Positions 50,163 through 59,904 of a stretch of 64,000 nucleotides of DNA are shown one piece after another. Where the stretch lies: the NCBI RefSeq assembly GCF_020400725.1, contig NZ_JAINVG010000030.1:1-64000 (forward strand), written 5' to 3'. Source of the DNA: Streptomyces sp. NK15101 (GTDB lineage: Bacteria > Actinomycetota > Actinomycetes > Streptomycetales > Streptomycetaceae). The notes beneath the pieces were generated by a model. The model saw only the letters and a list, made by a program, of their open reading frames with translations, did not search any database and was not told where the DNA came from. Each line of letters starts with the position of its first letter. The stretch's first letter is position 1. Made by a program: the position numbers and the translations under genes.

Positions 50163-51766
50163 ATCCGGAAGACGCCGAACTGGGGGTCACCCAGGGGCGC
50201 GTTGGCACAGGCGGTCAGGGCGAGGCCGAGGACCTGCCGGGTCTCCAGCGGGTCGATGACGCCGTCGTCCCACAGTCGGGCGGTCGCGTAGTAGGCGCTG
50301 CCCTGCGTCTCGTACTGCTCGCGGATCGGGGCCTTGAAGGCCTCTTCCTCCTCGGCGCTCCACCCGTCGCCGAGCTGGTCGCGCTTGACGGTCGCGAGGA
50401 CGGACGCGGCCTGCTCGCCGCCCATCACCGAGATCTTGGCGTTGGGCCACATCCACAGGAAGCGGGGGGAGTACGCCCGGCCGCACATCGAGTAGTTGCC
50501 CGCGCCGTACGAACCGCCGACGACGACCGTCAGCTTCGGCACCCGGGTGGTGGCCACGGCCGTGACCATCTTGGCGCCGTGCTTGGCGATGCCGCCGTGC
50601 TCGTACGCCTTGCCGACCATGAAGCCGGTGATGTTCTGCAGGAAGACGAGCGGGATCCCGCGCTGGTCGCACAGCTCGATGAAGTGCGCGCCCTTCTGGG
50701 CCGACTCGGCGAACAGGATGCCGTTGTTGGCGACGATGCCGACCGGGTGGCCGTGGATCCGGGCGAAGCCGGTGACCAGCGTCTGCCCGTACTCGGACTT
50801 GAACTCCTGGAAACGGGAGCCGTCCACCACCCGGGCGATGACCTCGCGCACGTCGTAGGGGGTGCGGGAGTCGACGGGCACGGCCCCGTACAGCCCGTAC
50901 GGGTCGACCTTCGGCTCCTCGGCCGGCTCGACCGACCAGGGCAGCGGGCCGCGCTCGGGGAGCGTGGCGACGATGTTCCGGACGATGCGCAGCGCGTGCG
51001 CGTCGTCCTCGGCGAGGTGGTCGGTGACGCCGGAGATCCGGGAGTGGACCTCGCCGCCGCCGAGCTCCTCGGCCGTGACGACCTCGCCGGTCGCCGCCTT
51101 CACCAGCGGCGGACCGCCCAGGAAGATCGTGCCCTGGTTCCGTACGATCACGGCCTCGTCGCTCATCGCCGGGACGTACGCGCCACCGGCCGTGCACGAG
51201 CCCATGACCGCCGCGATCTGCGGGATGCCGGCGCCGGACATCCGGGCCTGGTTGAAGAAGATCCGGCCGAAGTGCTCCCGGTCGGGGAAGACCTCGTCCT
51301 GCATCGGCAGGAAGGCGCCGCCCGAGTCGACCAGGTAGAGGCAGGGGAGACGATTCTCCAGCGCCACCTCCTGGGCGCGCAGGTGCTTCTTCACCGTCAT
51401 CGGGTAGTACGTGCCGCCCTTGACGGTCGCGTCGTTCGCCACGATCACGCACTCGCGCCCGGAGACCCGGCCGATGCCCGCGATGACGCCGGCCGCCGGG
51501 GCCTGGTCGCCGTACATGCCGTTCGCCGCCAGCGGGGCCAGCTCCAGGAACGGCGAGCCCGGGTCGAGCAGCGTGTCCACCCGGTCCCGCGGCAGCAGCT
51601 TGCCGCGCGCGGTGTGCCGGGCCCTGGACTTCTCACCACCGCCCAGGGCGGCCGTCGCGAGCTTGGCGCGCAGGGTCGCCGCCAGCTCGTGATGGGCCGC
51701 CTCGTTGGCCTGCCAGGCCGCGGACGCGGGATCCGCCGCGCTCGTCAGCACAGGTGCCTGCTGCAT
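50159..51766 (-). CDS. Carboxyltransferase (beta) subunit of methylcrotonyl-CoA carboxylase
   Basis: A 535-residue protein from ATG 51766. It has tandem crotonase-like halves with LVDSGGAFLPMQDEVFPDREHFGRIFFNQARMS, MGSCTAGGAYVPAMSDE, GIVANNGILFAESAQKGAHFIELCDQRGIPLVFLQNITGFMVG and GGSYGAGNYSMCGRAYSPRFLWMWPNAKISVMGGEQAA. These are highly typical of MCC beta subunits. It is the first gene of the unit, under the paired TTAAC operators it shares with the divergent TetR gene. Confidence 0.94.
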   Translation of the reverse strand: MQQAPVLTSAADPASAAWQANEAAHHELAATLRAKLATAALGGGEKSRARHTARGKLLPRDRVDTLLDPGSPFLELAPLAANGMYGDQAPAAGVIAGIGRVSGRECVIVANDATVKGGTYYPMTVKKHLRAQEVALENRLPCLYLVDSGGAFLPMQDEVFPDREHFGRIFFNQARMSGAGIPQIAAVMGSCTAGGAYVPAMSDEAVIVRNQGTIFLGGPPLVKAATGEVVTAEELGGGEVHSRISGVTDHLAEDDAHALRIVRNIVATLPERGPLPWSVEPAEEPKVDPYGLYGAVPVDSRTPYDVREVIARVVDGSRFQEFKSEYGQTLVTGFARIHGHPVGIVANNGILFAESAQKGAHFIELCDQRGIPLVFLQNITGFMVGKAYEHGGIAKHGAKMVTAVATTRVPKLTVVVGGSYGAGNYSMCGRAYSPRFLWMWPNAKISVMGGEQAASVLATVKRDQLGDGWSAEEEEAFKAPIREQYETQGSAYYATARLWDDGVIDPLETRQVLGLALTACANAPLGDPQFGVFRM

Positions 51767-51785
51767 CCCTCGAGCTCCCTTGCTC

Positions 51786-51832
51786 GGTTAATGAGCGTTA
51801 ACGTACGTCGCCCAGGTTAACGACCGCTAACC
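51786..51832. promoter_or_regulatory. Paired palindromic operators between MCC operon and TetR gene
   Basis: Two inverted repeats, GTTAATGAGCGTTAAC (51787-51802) and GGTTAACGACCGCTAACC (51815-51832), lie 29 bp apart centre to centre, between the divergent starts at 51766 and 51854. The arrangement suits a TetR-type autoregulator that also controls the catabolic genes. Confidence 0.8.
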
Positions 51833-51853
51833 GGGTTGTCTAGAATCGACTTC

Positions 51854-52441
51854 ATGACCACGAGCCCCACTCGGACGGACGCCCCGACGCGACGCGAGCA
51901 GATCCTCAAGGAGGCCGCCCGCCTCTTCGCCGAGCGCGGCTTCCACGGCGTCGGCGTGGACGAGATAGGGGCGGCCGTCGGCATCAGCGGCCCCGGCCTC
52001 TACCGCCACTTCCCCGGCAAGGACGCGATGCTCGCCGAACTCCTCGTCGGCATCAGCGAGCGGCTGCTCGACGGGGGCCGGCTGCGGGCCGCCGAGTCGG
52101 ACGGCGACCCGCGGGCGCTCCTCGCCTCCCTCATCGACGGGCACATCGACTTCGCCCTCGACGACCGGCCGCTGATCACCCTCCACGACCGCGAGCTCGA
52201 CCGGCTCAAGGACGAGGACCGCAAGCGCGTCCGGCAGCTCCAGCGGCAGTACGTCGAACTCTGGGTCGCCGTCGTGCGCGAGCTGTACCCCGACACCGGC
52301 GAGTCGGAGTCCCGCACGGCCGTCCACGCAGTCTTCGGCCTGCTCAACTCCACCCCGCACCTGGCGGCCCTCGGCCGCCGGCCCATGGAGGACCTGCTGC
52401 GGCGGCTCGCGCACGGGGCGTTCGGCGCGCTGGGCGCGTAG
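51854..52441 (+). CDS. TetR-family regulator of the leucine/acyl-CoA catabolic unit
   Basis: A 195-residue protein from ATG 51854. The N-terminal HTH (RREQILKEAARLFAERGFHGVGVDEIGAAVGISGPGLYRHFPGKDAMLAELL) is followed by a helical ligand domain with a DRELDRLKDEDRKRVRQLQRQYVELW stretch. It probably represses the divergent carboxylase operon and itself through the two TTAAC palindromes. The inducer would be an acyl-CoA intermediate, by analogy with other TetR regulators of such clusters; this is inference. Confidence 0.92.
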   Translation: MTTSPTRTDAPTRREQILKEAARLFAERGFHGVGVDEIGAAVGISGPGLYRHFPGKDAMLAELLVGISERLLDGGRLRAAESDGDPRALLASLIDGHIDFALDDRPLITLHDRELDRLKDEDRKRVRQLQRQYVELWVAVVRELYPDTGESESRTAVHAVFGLLNSTPHLAALGRRPMEDLLRRLAHGAFGALGA

Positions 52442-52507
52442 GACCGTCCGGTCCAGAGCTCGGAACGGGTTGCCCTCCGCCTCCGCGGCTCGGACAGAAT
52501 GAACCCC

Positions 52508-53281
52508 ATGCCGATACTCAGCCGCGCCGCCCTCGTCGAGCACCTCGTCCGCACCCGGATCGCGGGAGACGTCGCCACCCCGCGCGACAACAACCTCTCC
52601 CACTACCGCAAGCTCGCCAACGGCGACCGGCACTACTGGCTCGGCCTCGAACTCGGCGACCGCTGGACCGACGAGCAGGACGTGCTCGCCGTCATGGCCG
52701 AGCGGTGCGGCGTCGTCGACGACCCGGCGCACCGGGTCGGCCAGGACACCATCGACCCCGAGCTCACCGTCGACGGCCTCGACCGGATGGCCGCCCGGCT
52801 CCGCAAGGCCGCCGCGGGCCGCGAGCGGGTCCTCTTCGCGACCGGGCACCCCGGCTCGCTCATCGACGTCCACAGCCGGGTCGCCGCCGCGCTGCGCGCC
52901 CAGGGCTGCGACATCGTCCGCATCCCCGGCGGGCTCGTCGCCGACGAGGGGTACGTGGTGCAGTTCGCCGACGTCGCCGTCTTCGAGCGCGGTGCGAGCC
53001 TGTGGCACACGCACTCCCCGGAGCCGATGAACGCGATCCTCGACGCGCTCGGGGAGTCCGGCCGGCCGGACCTCGTCATCGCCGACCACGGGTGGGCCGG
53101 TCGCGCGGGGCAGCGGGGCGTCGACTCCGTCGGCTACGCCGACTGCAACGACCCCGCGCTCTTCATCGGCGAGGCGGAGGGCACGATGCAGGTCACGATC
53201 CCCCTGGACGACCACGTCCTGGACCCGCGCTTCTACGAACCCCTGACGGCGTACACCCTGGCGGCGGCGGGCCTCGCCTGA
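52508..53281 (+). CDS. Phosphatase-like conserved protein
   Basis: A 257-residue protein from ATG 52508 (ATG 52499 is an alternative). Conserved-looking segments are LFATGHPGSLIDVHSRVA, VADEGYVVQFADVAVFE, LWHTHSPEPMNAIL and DLVIADHGWAGRAGQRGVDSVGYADCNDPALF. They are rich in His, Asp and Cys as in a metal-dependent or HAD-like phosphatase. Streptomyces relatives are, from memory, annotated simply as phosphatase. No biochemical assignment is possible. It follows the TetR gene by 66 bp on the same strand and is followed by the second 255-bp repeat element. Confidence 0.65.
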   Translation: MPILSRAALVEHLVRTRIAGDVATPRDNNLSHYRKLANGDRHYWLGLELGDRWTDEQDVLAVMAERCGVVDDPAHRVGQDTIDPELTVDGLDRMAARLRKAAAGRERVLFATGHPGSLIDVHSRVAAALRAQGCDIVRIPGGLVADEGYVVQFADVAVFERGASLWHTHSPEPMNAILDALGESGRPDLVIADHGWAGRAGQRGVDSVGYADCNDPALFIGEAEGTMQVTIPLDDHVLDPRFYEPLTAYTLAAAGLA

Positions 53282-53286
53282 CGGTA

Positions 53287-53540
53287 CCCCCGCCCGTTGT
53301 GGGCAGGCGTTCCGCAAGGGGCGGAACGGGTGGGCACAACGGACGGCGCCCTTGCCGGCGCCCGAGGCTCATGTGCCTGGACCCGCACCCCGTGCACAGC
53401 TCCCTGGTGGTGCGGGTCCAGGCGCGGGACGCGGGGCCCCGCTGTGGGCGCCGTCCCGTGTGCCCACCCTCCCCCAAGCTCTCGGCTTCGCTCGAGCAGG
53501 GGGGGACCCCCTTGCCCCGACGGGACGACTGCCCACACGG
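53287..53540. mobile_element. 255-bp MITE-like repeat element, copy 2
   Basis: The same orientation and layout as copy 1 at 3749-4004, with an almost identical first 55 bases, the TGGACCCGCACC/GGTGCGGGTCCA hairpin at about 53377-53434 and the 45-bp unit at 53468-53512. Again the ends are imperfect inverted repeats. It lies between convergent genes and fills the gap of 306 bp. There is no coding capacity. Confidence 0.7.
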
Positions 53541-53587
53541 GCGGGAGCGCGGCCCGCACGGGCGAGGGGGCTCCGGCTCCGCGGTCG

Positions 53588-54535
53588 TCAGGGTTCGGGG
53601 CGGTGCTGTCTCACGCCCGGCGTCGGGTCCAGGTACAGCCGGCGGATCGACGGGAAGCGTTCGCGGAGCTGGGACTCCGCGTCCTCGCACGCCCACTCCA
53701 CCTGCTCCGCCGACGACACGTCCCGGAAGTCGATCTTCGCCGCGACCAGGACCTCCCCGGGCCCCTGGATCAGGGTGATCAGGTCGAGGACGTCGACGAC
53801 GTGGGGGACCGAGAGCAGTTCCTCGCGGATGCCGGCGCGCATCTGCCGCGGGGCCGGGCGGCCGACGAGGAGTTCGGCGTTGGAGCGGCCGAGCACCCAG
53901 GCCACGTACACGAGCAGGGCGCCGATGAGGATCGACGCGACGCCGTCCCAGACGCCGGAGCCGGTGATCTGGCCGCCGAGGAGGCCGCCCGCCGCCAGCA
54001 TGAGGCCCGCGAGGGCGGCGGAGTCCTCCATGACCACCGCCTTGACGGTGGTGTCCGGCGTGAGGCGGAGGTACCTGGCGAAGGGGGCCTTCATCCGTTC
54101 CGCCTCCGCCTTGACCTGCCTCACGCCCGTCCGCAGCGAGTAGCCCTCCAGGACGAAGGCGATGCCGAGGACGACGTACGAGACCGTCGGGTCGCCGAGT
54201 TCCTCGCCGTGGACGAGGGTGTGGATGCCGTCGTAGACCGAGAAGACCGCGCCGCCCACGAAGGTGGCGACCGCCGCCAGCATCGCCCAGACGTAGCGCT
54301 CGCCCGCGTAGCCGACGGGATGGTCCTCGTCGGCCGGCTTCTCGCTCCGTTTGAGGGCGGTGAGCAGCATGCCCTCGGTGACGGTGTCGGCGACCGAGTG
54401 GGCGGCCTCCGAGAGCATGGCGCTGGAGCCGCTGACGACGCCCGCGACGGCCTTGGCGGCGGCGATCCCGAGGTTCGCCGCCGCCGCCACGATCACCGTG
54501 AAGGTGCTTTCGCCGTTTCCACCGTTTTCCGTCAT
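53588..54535 (-). CDS. Cation diffusion facilitator (CDF) family transporter
   Basis: A 315-residue protein from ATG 54535. Six membrane segments are predicted between about 10 and 215. Metal-site residues are in SEAAHSVADTVTEG (HxxxD), DHPVGYAGERYVW and EDSAALAGLMLAAGG. A C-terminal cytosolic domain (about 220-305, DVLDLITLIQGPGEVLVAAKIDF) is the usual dimerisation fold. It would export divalent metals (Zn2+, Fe2+ or Mn2+) using protons. The family members that replace one canonical Asp, as the HxxxD form here, are often Zn/Fe-type. It is convergent with the phosphatase-like gene across the repeat element. Confidence 0.9.
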   Translation of the reverse strand: MTENGGNGESTFTVIVAAAANLGIAAAKAVAGVVSGSSAMLSEAAHSVADTVTEGMLLTALKRSEKPADEDHPVGYAGERYVWAMLAAVATFVGGAVFSVYDGIHTLVHGEELGDPTVSYVVLGIAFVLEGYSLRTGVRQVKAEAERMKAPFARYLRLTPDTTVKAVVMEDSAALAGLMLAAGGLLGGQITGSGVWDGVASILIGALLVYVAWVLGRSNAELLVGRPAPRQMRAGIREELLSVPHVVDVLDLITLIQGPGEVLVAAKIDFRDVSSAEQVEWACEDAESQLRERFPSIRRLYLDPTPGVRQHRPEP

Positions 54536-54558
54536 GAACCGGACGGTAGGTTCGGGCG

Positions 54559-55428
54559 TCAGCGGGGGACGCGAACGACACCCTCCTGGATGACGGAGAT
54601 CGCGAGCCGCCCGTCCCGGGTGTAGATCCGGGCCTGGCCGAGGCCGCGTCCGCCGGACGCGGTCGGCGACTCCTGGTCGTACAGGAGCCACTCGTCGGCC
54701 CGGAAGGGGCGGTGGAACCACATGGCGTGGTCCAGGGACGCCCCGACCACGTCGCCGACGGCCCAGCCGCCCCGCCCGTGGGCGAGGAGCACCGAGTCGA
54801 GCAGGGTCATGTCGGAGACGTACGTGGCGAGGACGACGTGCAGCAGCGGGTCGTCGGCCAGCTTGCCGTTGGTGCGGAACCACACCTGGGAGTGCGGCTC
54901 GCGCGGGGTGCCGACCGTCCCCCACGGGGGCGTCCCGGCGTACCTCAGGTCCACCGCCGCCCGCGCCTCGATCAGCCGGTCCGCGACCTCGCGGGGGAGG
55001 TGGCGGGGGAGCATCTCGGCCGGCGTCGGGAGCGACTCCGGGTCCGGGGCGGGCGGCATGTCGACCTGGTGCTCCAGCCCCTCCTCGTACGTCTGGAAGG
55101 ACGCGGAGAGGTGGAAGATCGGCTGCCCGTGCTGGACGGCCACGACCCGGCGGGTGGTGAAGGAGCGGCCGTCGCGGATGCGGTCGACCGTGTAGACGAT
55201 CGGCGCGCCCGGGTCGCCGGGGCGCAGGAAGTACGCGTGGAGCGAGTGTGCGAGCCGGTCCCCGGGGACGGTCCGGCCCGCCGCCACCAGCGCCTGGGCG
55301 GCCACCTGGCCGCCGAAGACGCGGGGGACGATCGAGGGGCGGGACTCGCCCCGGAAGATGTCCCGCTCGATCCGCTCCAGGTCGAGCAGATCGAGCAGGT
55401 CATCCAGAGCCGTATGCGCGTCGGGCAC
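54559..55428 (-). CDS. tesB: Acyl-CoA thioesterase II (TesB family)
   Basis: A 289-residue double hot-dog protein from GTG 55428, which directly follows the acyl-CoA dehydrogenase stop. It has RVFGGQVAAQALVAAGRTVP, HSLHAYFLRPGDPGAPIVYTVDRIRDGRSFTTRRVVAVQHG in the first fold and LLDSVLLAHGRGG, SLDHAMWFHRPFRADEWLLYDQESPTASGGRGLGQARIY in the second. The catalytic Asp/Thr/Gln triad is consistent with DHAMW and the following residues. It releases fatty acids from acyl-CoA and is probably co-transcribed with the dehydrogenase. Confidence 0.93.
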   Translation of the reverse strand: MPDAHTALDDLLDLLDLERIERDIFRGESRPSIVPRVFGGQVAAQALVAAGRTVPGDRLAHSLHAYFLRPGDPGAPIVYTVDRIRDGRSFTTRRVVAVQHGQPIFHLSASFQTYEEGLEHQVDMPPAPDPESLPTPAEMLPRHLPREVADRLIEARAAVDLRYAGTPPWGTVGTPREPHSQVWFRTNGKLADDPLLHVVLATYVSDMTLLDSVLLAHGRGGWAVGDVVGASLDHAMWFHRPFRADEWLLYDQESPTASGGRGLGQARIYTRDGRLAISVIQEGVVRVPR

Positions 55429-56586
<1,158 letters not shown>

Positions 56587-56619
56587 GGTGCGACTCCTCC
56601 GGTGTGCGGGCCCATTTGT

Positions 56620-56635
56620 CTAAGCGCTTGCTCAG
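56620..56635. promoter_or_regulatory. Palindromic operator before the acyl-CoA dehydrogenase gene
   Basis: CTAAGCGCTTGCTCAG has a perfect AAGCGCTT centre and matching CT/AG ends. It lies 34 bp before the start. TetR-family lipid regulators bind sites of this kind; no regulator gene is adjacent on this side. Confidence 0.5.
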
Positions 56636-56662
56636 CCTGTCGTCAACGAAGTTACCCAGCGG

Positions 56663-57853
56663 TCACCCACCCTGTCCAGACTCCTCGCCTGTGATCCAGG
56701 CCCGCCCCGCGGAGTCGTAGCCGTACACGGGCCGCCCCTTCGCCCCGCTCGTCCGGAAGGGCGCGCCGTCCTCGTCCCCGATCCGGACCGTGCCCCGGCG
56801 CCCCTCCGAGCTCCACTCCAGCTCCAGGTACCAGCGGCAGTCGCACCCCGCCGTCCCCGCCGAGACCAGCAGCTCCTCCGGCTCGGCGGCGCTGACCGCG
56901 TACGGGAAGGAGACCGCCGGGAGCGTCCGGCCCTCCTCCCCGGAGGCGTCGTATCCGTCCAGCGCCCGCGCCACCGGCCGCGGCCGGTCCAGGTCCACCT
57001 CGAAACGGCGCGGCGTCACCGCCCCGCCGCACCCGTCGTCCGTCCGGTACGCCGCCCACGGCAGCGGCGCGCCCCGCTCCACCACCCGCACGTGCAGCGC
57101 CTGGAGCACCACTGCCGCCGCGCCCTTCCCCTGCACCGACACCCGCACCAGCGTCTCCCCGCCGTCCACGGCCCCCTGCGCCGCCGCCCAGCTCCGCGCG
57201 TCGGCCGCCTCCGGCGGGGGAGGGGGCGTCCGCTCCACGAGGTAGGTGTGCCCGCACCCGTTCTCCCAGAGGTGAGAGGCGACCGTCCACGTCAGCGGCG
57301 CCGGTGGCTCGGCGGCCCGCTCCCGGGTCTTCCCGGGCAGGAGTACGGCTCCGAGCGTCACCGTCCCCACCACCGCCAGCGTCCCGCAGACCGCGCCCAC
57401 CCACCCCCACCGGCGCCTCCGCCGCTGGGACGGGAGGCCCGGCACGCGCGCGTGCACGGGTTCCAGCTCGGGCTCGGGCGGCGCCTCAGGGGCCGGCGCG
57501 GGCTCCGGAGCCGGCTCCGGGCCGGGCGCCGCCTCCGGGCCGGCCGCCGCCTCCGGGCCGGGTTCGGGCGCCGGCGCCGCGCCGGGTTCCGGTGCCGGAG
57601 GGCGACGGGCGCCGTCCGCGCGGGTCCAGGCCGCCTCCAGGGCCCGCCGCTCCTCCTCGTCCGCCCCGCACAGCAGGGCGAGGCGGTCGACCACGGCGAA
57701 CCCCTCCGGGACGGTCGCGCCGGAGCAGTAGCGGTGGAGGGTGGACGCGCTGACGCCCAGGCGCCGGCCCAGCGCCTCGTAACTCCTGCCGTCCCGCGTC
57801 TTCAGCGTGCGCACGAGCCGCGCGAACTCCTCGACGGCGGCGTCCTTCGGCAT
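56663..57853 (-). CDS. Membrane-anchored XRE-family regulator
   Basis: A 396-residue protein from ATG 57853. The N-terminal HTH (about 8-75) includes RSYEALGRRLGVSASTLHRYCSGATVPEGF. An Ala/Pro/Glu-rich linker (about 82-140) leads to one membrane segment near 148-170 (WGWVGAVCGTLAVVGTVTLGAVLL) and an extracytoplasmic beta-rich domain with two Cys near 200 and 345 and a CDCRWYLELEW segment. It could pass an outside signal directly to DNA. The secreted protein gene at 58017 is divergent, 163 bp away, and is a natural candidate target or ligand. Confidence 0.85.
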   Translation of the reverse strand: MPKDAAVEEFARLVRTLKTRDGRSYEALGRRLGVSASTLHRYCSGATVPEGFAVVDRLALLCGADEEERRALEAAWTRADGARRPPAPEPGAAPAPEPGPEAAAGPEAAPGPEPAPEPAPAPEAPPEPELEPVHARVPGLPSQRRRRRWGWVGAVCGTLAVVGTVTLGAVLLPGKTRERAAEPPAPLTWTVASHLWENGCGHTYLVERTPPPPPEAADARSWAAAQGAVDGGETLVRVSVQGKGAAAVVLQALHVRVVERGAPLPWAAYRTDDGCGGAVTPRRFEVDLDRPRPVARALDGYDASGEEGRTLPAVSFPYAVSAAEPEELLVSAGTAGCDCRWYLELEWSSEGRRGTVRIGDEDGAPFRTSGAKGRPVYGYDSAGRAWITGEESGQGG

Positions 57854-58016
57854 TCCATCCCCCTCGATCCCGCGTCCCACCCTTCACGTCCTTGCACGTC
57901 AGTGGGGGTGGAATGGTTCCGGGACGGATGGTGGGCGCGTCACCGTTGCCGACGGCGGGCGCCGGCCCGAGGCTGGTCGAGCACTGACCGAACGACCCGA
58001 CGGGGGATCCACCACC

Positions 58017-58625
58017 ATGAACAAGCTCCGCACCGCACTCGCCACCGCCGCCGCGGCCGCCCTGGGCCTCGCGGCCCTCGCCACGGCTCCGGCGCAGGCA
58101 GCCGCCCAGCCCGCCTTCCTCGCCGCCTCCCAGATGCCGCCGTCGTCGACGCCGTGGACCGCCACCCGGGTCTTCACCGGCGTTCCGGAGAACGGCGGCG
58201 CCCTCTGCGCCCCGTACAAGATCCCGGCGCAGAACACCCGCTACCGCGAGTTCAGCACCGAGCTCGACACCAACGGCGTCCAGATCACCACCGTCGCCCG
58301 CACCGAGGCCGACGCGGTGAGGCTGGTCGACACCCTCCGCAAGTCCCTCGCCGGCTGCGGCCCCCTGCTGGAGCGGCAGAACCCGGGCCTGCGGGCCGTC
58401 AGCGCCTCCCACGGCAAGCTCGCCGTGGAGGAGGGTGCCTGGGTCTACAGCCTGGACACCGCCGACCCGCAGATCGGCACCACCGACATCCACCTCTTCT
58501 CGGTGGGCCGTGACGGCCGGACCGTCACGTACGTCCGGTGGGGCCAGATGGGCGACCTGAGGGACGCTCCGCTGGCGGCCTTCAAGACGACGGCCCGGAC
58601 CGCCGTGAACAAGCTCTGGTACTGA
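58017..58625 (+). CDS. Small secreted protein, 202 aa, PknH-sensor-like
   Basis: ATG 58017 with GGGGGA before it. The signal peptide covers about 1-29 (MNKLRTALATAAAAALGLAALATAPAQA). The mature part of about 170 residues has two pairs of Cys and segments such as RYREFSTELDTNGVQITTVARTEADAVRLVDTLR. These resemble the extracytoplasmic sensor domain found on PknH-type kinases and on free secreted proteins of Streptomyces. The function is unknown. It is divergent from the membrane-anchored XRE regulator. Confidence 0.72.
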   Translation: MNKLRTALATAAAAALGLAALATAPAQAAAQPAFLAASQMPPSSTPWTATRVFTGVPENGGALCAPYKIPAQNTRYREFSTELDTNGVQITTVARTEADAVRLVDTLRKSLAGCGPLLERQNPGLRAVSASHGKLAVEEGAWVYSLDTADPQIGTTDIHLFSVGRDGRTVTYVRWGQMGDLRDAPLAAFKTTARTAVNKLWY

Positions 58626-58765
58626 CGCAGCGTCATCCTGGTGGACGTTGAACCACTCTGAGTGACGGTGAAGTCGCGCAGTACCTCCATTCGGGTGATA
58701 CTGGACGTGAGTTTCGGACGTCGGCACGCTCGCGCGTCGAGCCGAGCGGCCCATCCGTCATCGGA

Positions 58766-58793
58766 CCCGTACCGGTCGGGGAACCGGTACGGG
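58766..58793. terminator. Perfect 11-bp hairpin before the metalloprotease gene
   Basis: CCCGTACCGGT and ACCGGTACGGG flank a 6-base loop. It lies 140 bp after the secreted-protein gene and about 48 bp before the protease start. It could be a terminator for the former or a leader structure of the latter. The surrounding 58626-58840 holds no gene; the promoter of the protease operon should be near 58650-58740. Confidence 0.6.
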
Positions 58794-58840
58794 CCGGGGG
58801 AGGGGAGGGGGGCTCCGAATGCGATGCGAAAGGACGCGTC

Positions 58841-59863
58841 ATGGAACTCGAATCTCTCCCTGATGAGGTCGTCGCGGACATCGAGGTGCGGGACCGCTGG
58901 AGGCGCGCCACGGCCGGTGGCCTGGAGTTCCTCATCACCGACATCGCGAGGTGGACGCCGGGTTCGACGGTGCGGGTCGCCTTCCTCGACGGGAACGACC
59001 AGTTGCACGCGGACATCGCGGGAGCGACGAAGCAGATCACCGACGCCTGCAACCTGACCCTCGACTTCGGGCGGAACGACGGGGCCGGGACGTTCCGGCG
59101 GTGGAGCACGTCCGACACCGCCTACGCCGCCGAGATCCGCGTCAGCTTCGACCTGCCGGGCTTCTTCTCCCTGGTGGGCACCGACAGCACGGACCCCGCC
59201 ATCGGCGCGGGAGGCGGTCCGGTCGGGGGCAACCCCGGCCAGCGCAGCCTGAACCTCGGGCGGTTCACGGTGAACAGGCCCACCCGCTGGGAGGGCACGG
59301 TGCGGCACGAGTTCCTGCACGCACTGGGGTTCCACCACTCCCACCAGAACATGCGCGGCACCTGCGAGGGCGAGTTCCGCTGGGAGGACGAGGTCGGGTA
59401 CGTCCCCACGCAGGACGCGGACGGCGTCTTCGTGGCGGACTCCAAGGGGAGGCTCCCCGGCATCTACACCTTCCTCGCGGGCGAGCCGAACCGATGGCCG
59501 CGCGCGAAGGTGGACCACAACCTGCGCACCGTGGACGACCCGGAGGTCGTCGCCGGGCCCTTCGACACGAAGTCCGTGATGCTGTACCGGTTCCCGGCGT
59601 TCTTCTACAAGTCCACCCCCAGCAGCTGCGCGCCGAGCGGTGACGGGCAGAACCTGTCGGACGGCGACAAGCGCGGGCTCGACCTGCTGTACCCGCACGT
59701 CGCGAGCGCGCTGGCGGACCGTCAGGCCCGTGCCGAAGAGGTCCTGCAGTCGCTCGGGGCCGGCCCGGAGGGGCTTCCCGGCGAGAACGGCGGTGCACTG
59801 GCGGAGGCGTACCGCGATCGGGTCGCGGAGCTGGCCGCCGCCCAGGCCGCGGGCGTCCACTGA
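58841..59863 (+). CDS. Leaderless zinc metalloprotease (astacin/matrixin-like)
   Basis: A 340-residue protein from ATG 58841 (AAAGGA before it). There is no signal peptide or membrane segment, unusual for this fold. The motif HEFLHALGFHH gives His156, Glu157, His160 and His166 in the HExxHxxGxxH spacing of metzincins, and SVMLYRFP near 245 provides the Met turn. Upstream segments TVRVAFLDGNDQLHADIAGATKQITDACNLTLDFG fit the N-terminal sheet of astacin-like domains. A C-terminal helical tail follows (ALADRQARAEEVLQSLG). It is the first gene of a tight operon with a trypsin-like protease and a small gene. An intracellular role, perhaps in defence or regulated proteolysis, is inferred. Confidence 0.85.
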   Translation: MELESLPDEVVADIEVRDRWRRATAGGLEFLITDIARWTPGSTVRVAFLDGNDQLHADIAGATKQITDACNLTLDFGRNDGAGTFRRWSTSDTAYAAEIRVSFDLPGFFSLVGTDSTDPAIGAGGGPVGGNPGQRSLNLGRFTVNRPTRWEGTVRHEFLHALGFHHSHQNMRGTCEGEFRWEDEVGYVPTQDADGVFVADSKGRLPGIYTFLAGEPNRWPRAKVDHNLRTVDDPEVVAGPFDTKSVMLYRFPAFFYKSTPSSCAPSGDGQNLSDGDKRGLDLLYPHVASALADRQARAEEVLQSLGAGPEGLPGENGGALAEAYRDRVAELAAAQAAGVH

Positions 59864-59904
59864 GCCGAGGACCGAGCAGAGGACCGAACCGAGCGGGGGA
59901 CGCC

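Noticed and set aside
58841..59863. Secreted astacin-type protease
   Set aside because: The N-terminus (MELESLPDEVVADIEVRDRW) is acidic and polar with no signal sequence, and no upstream in-frame start adds one.
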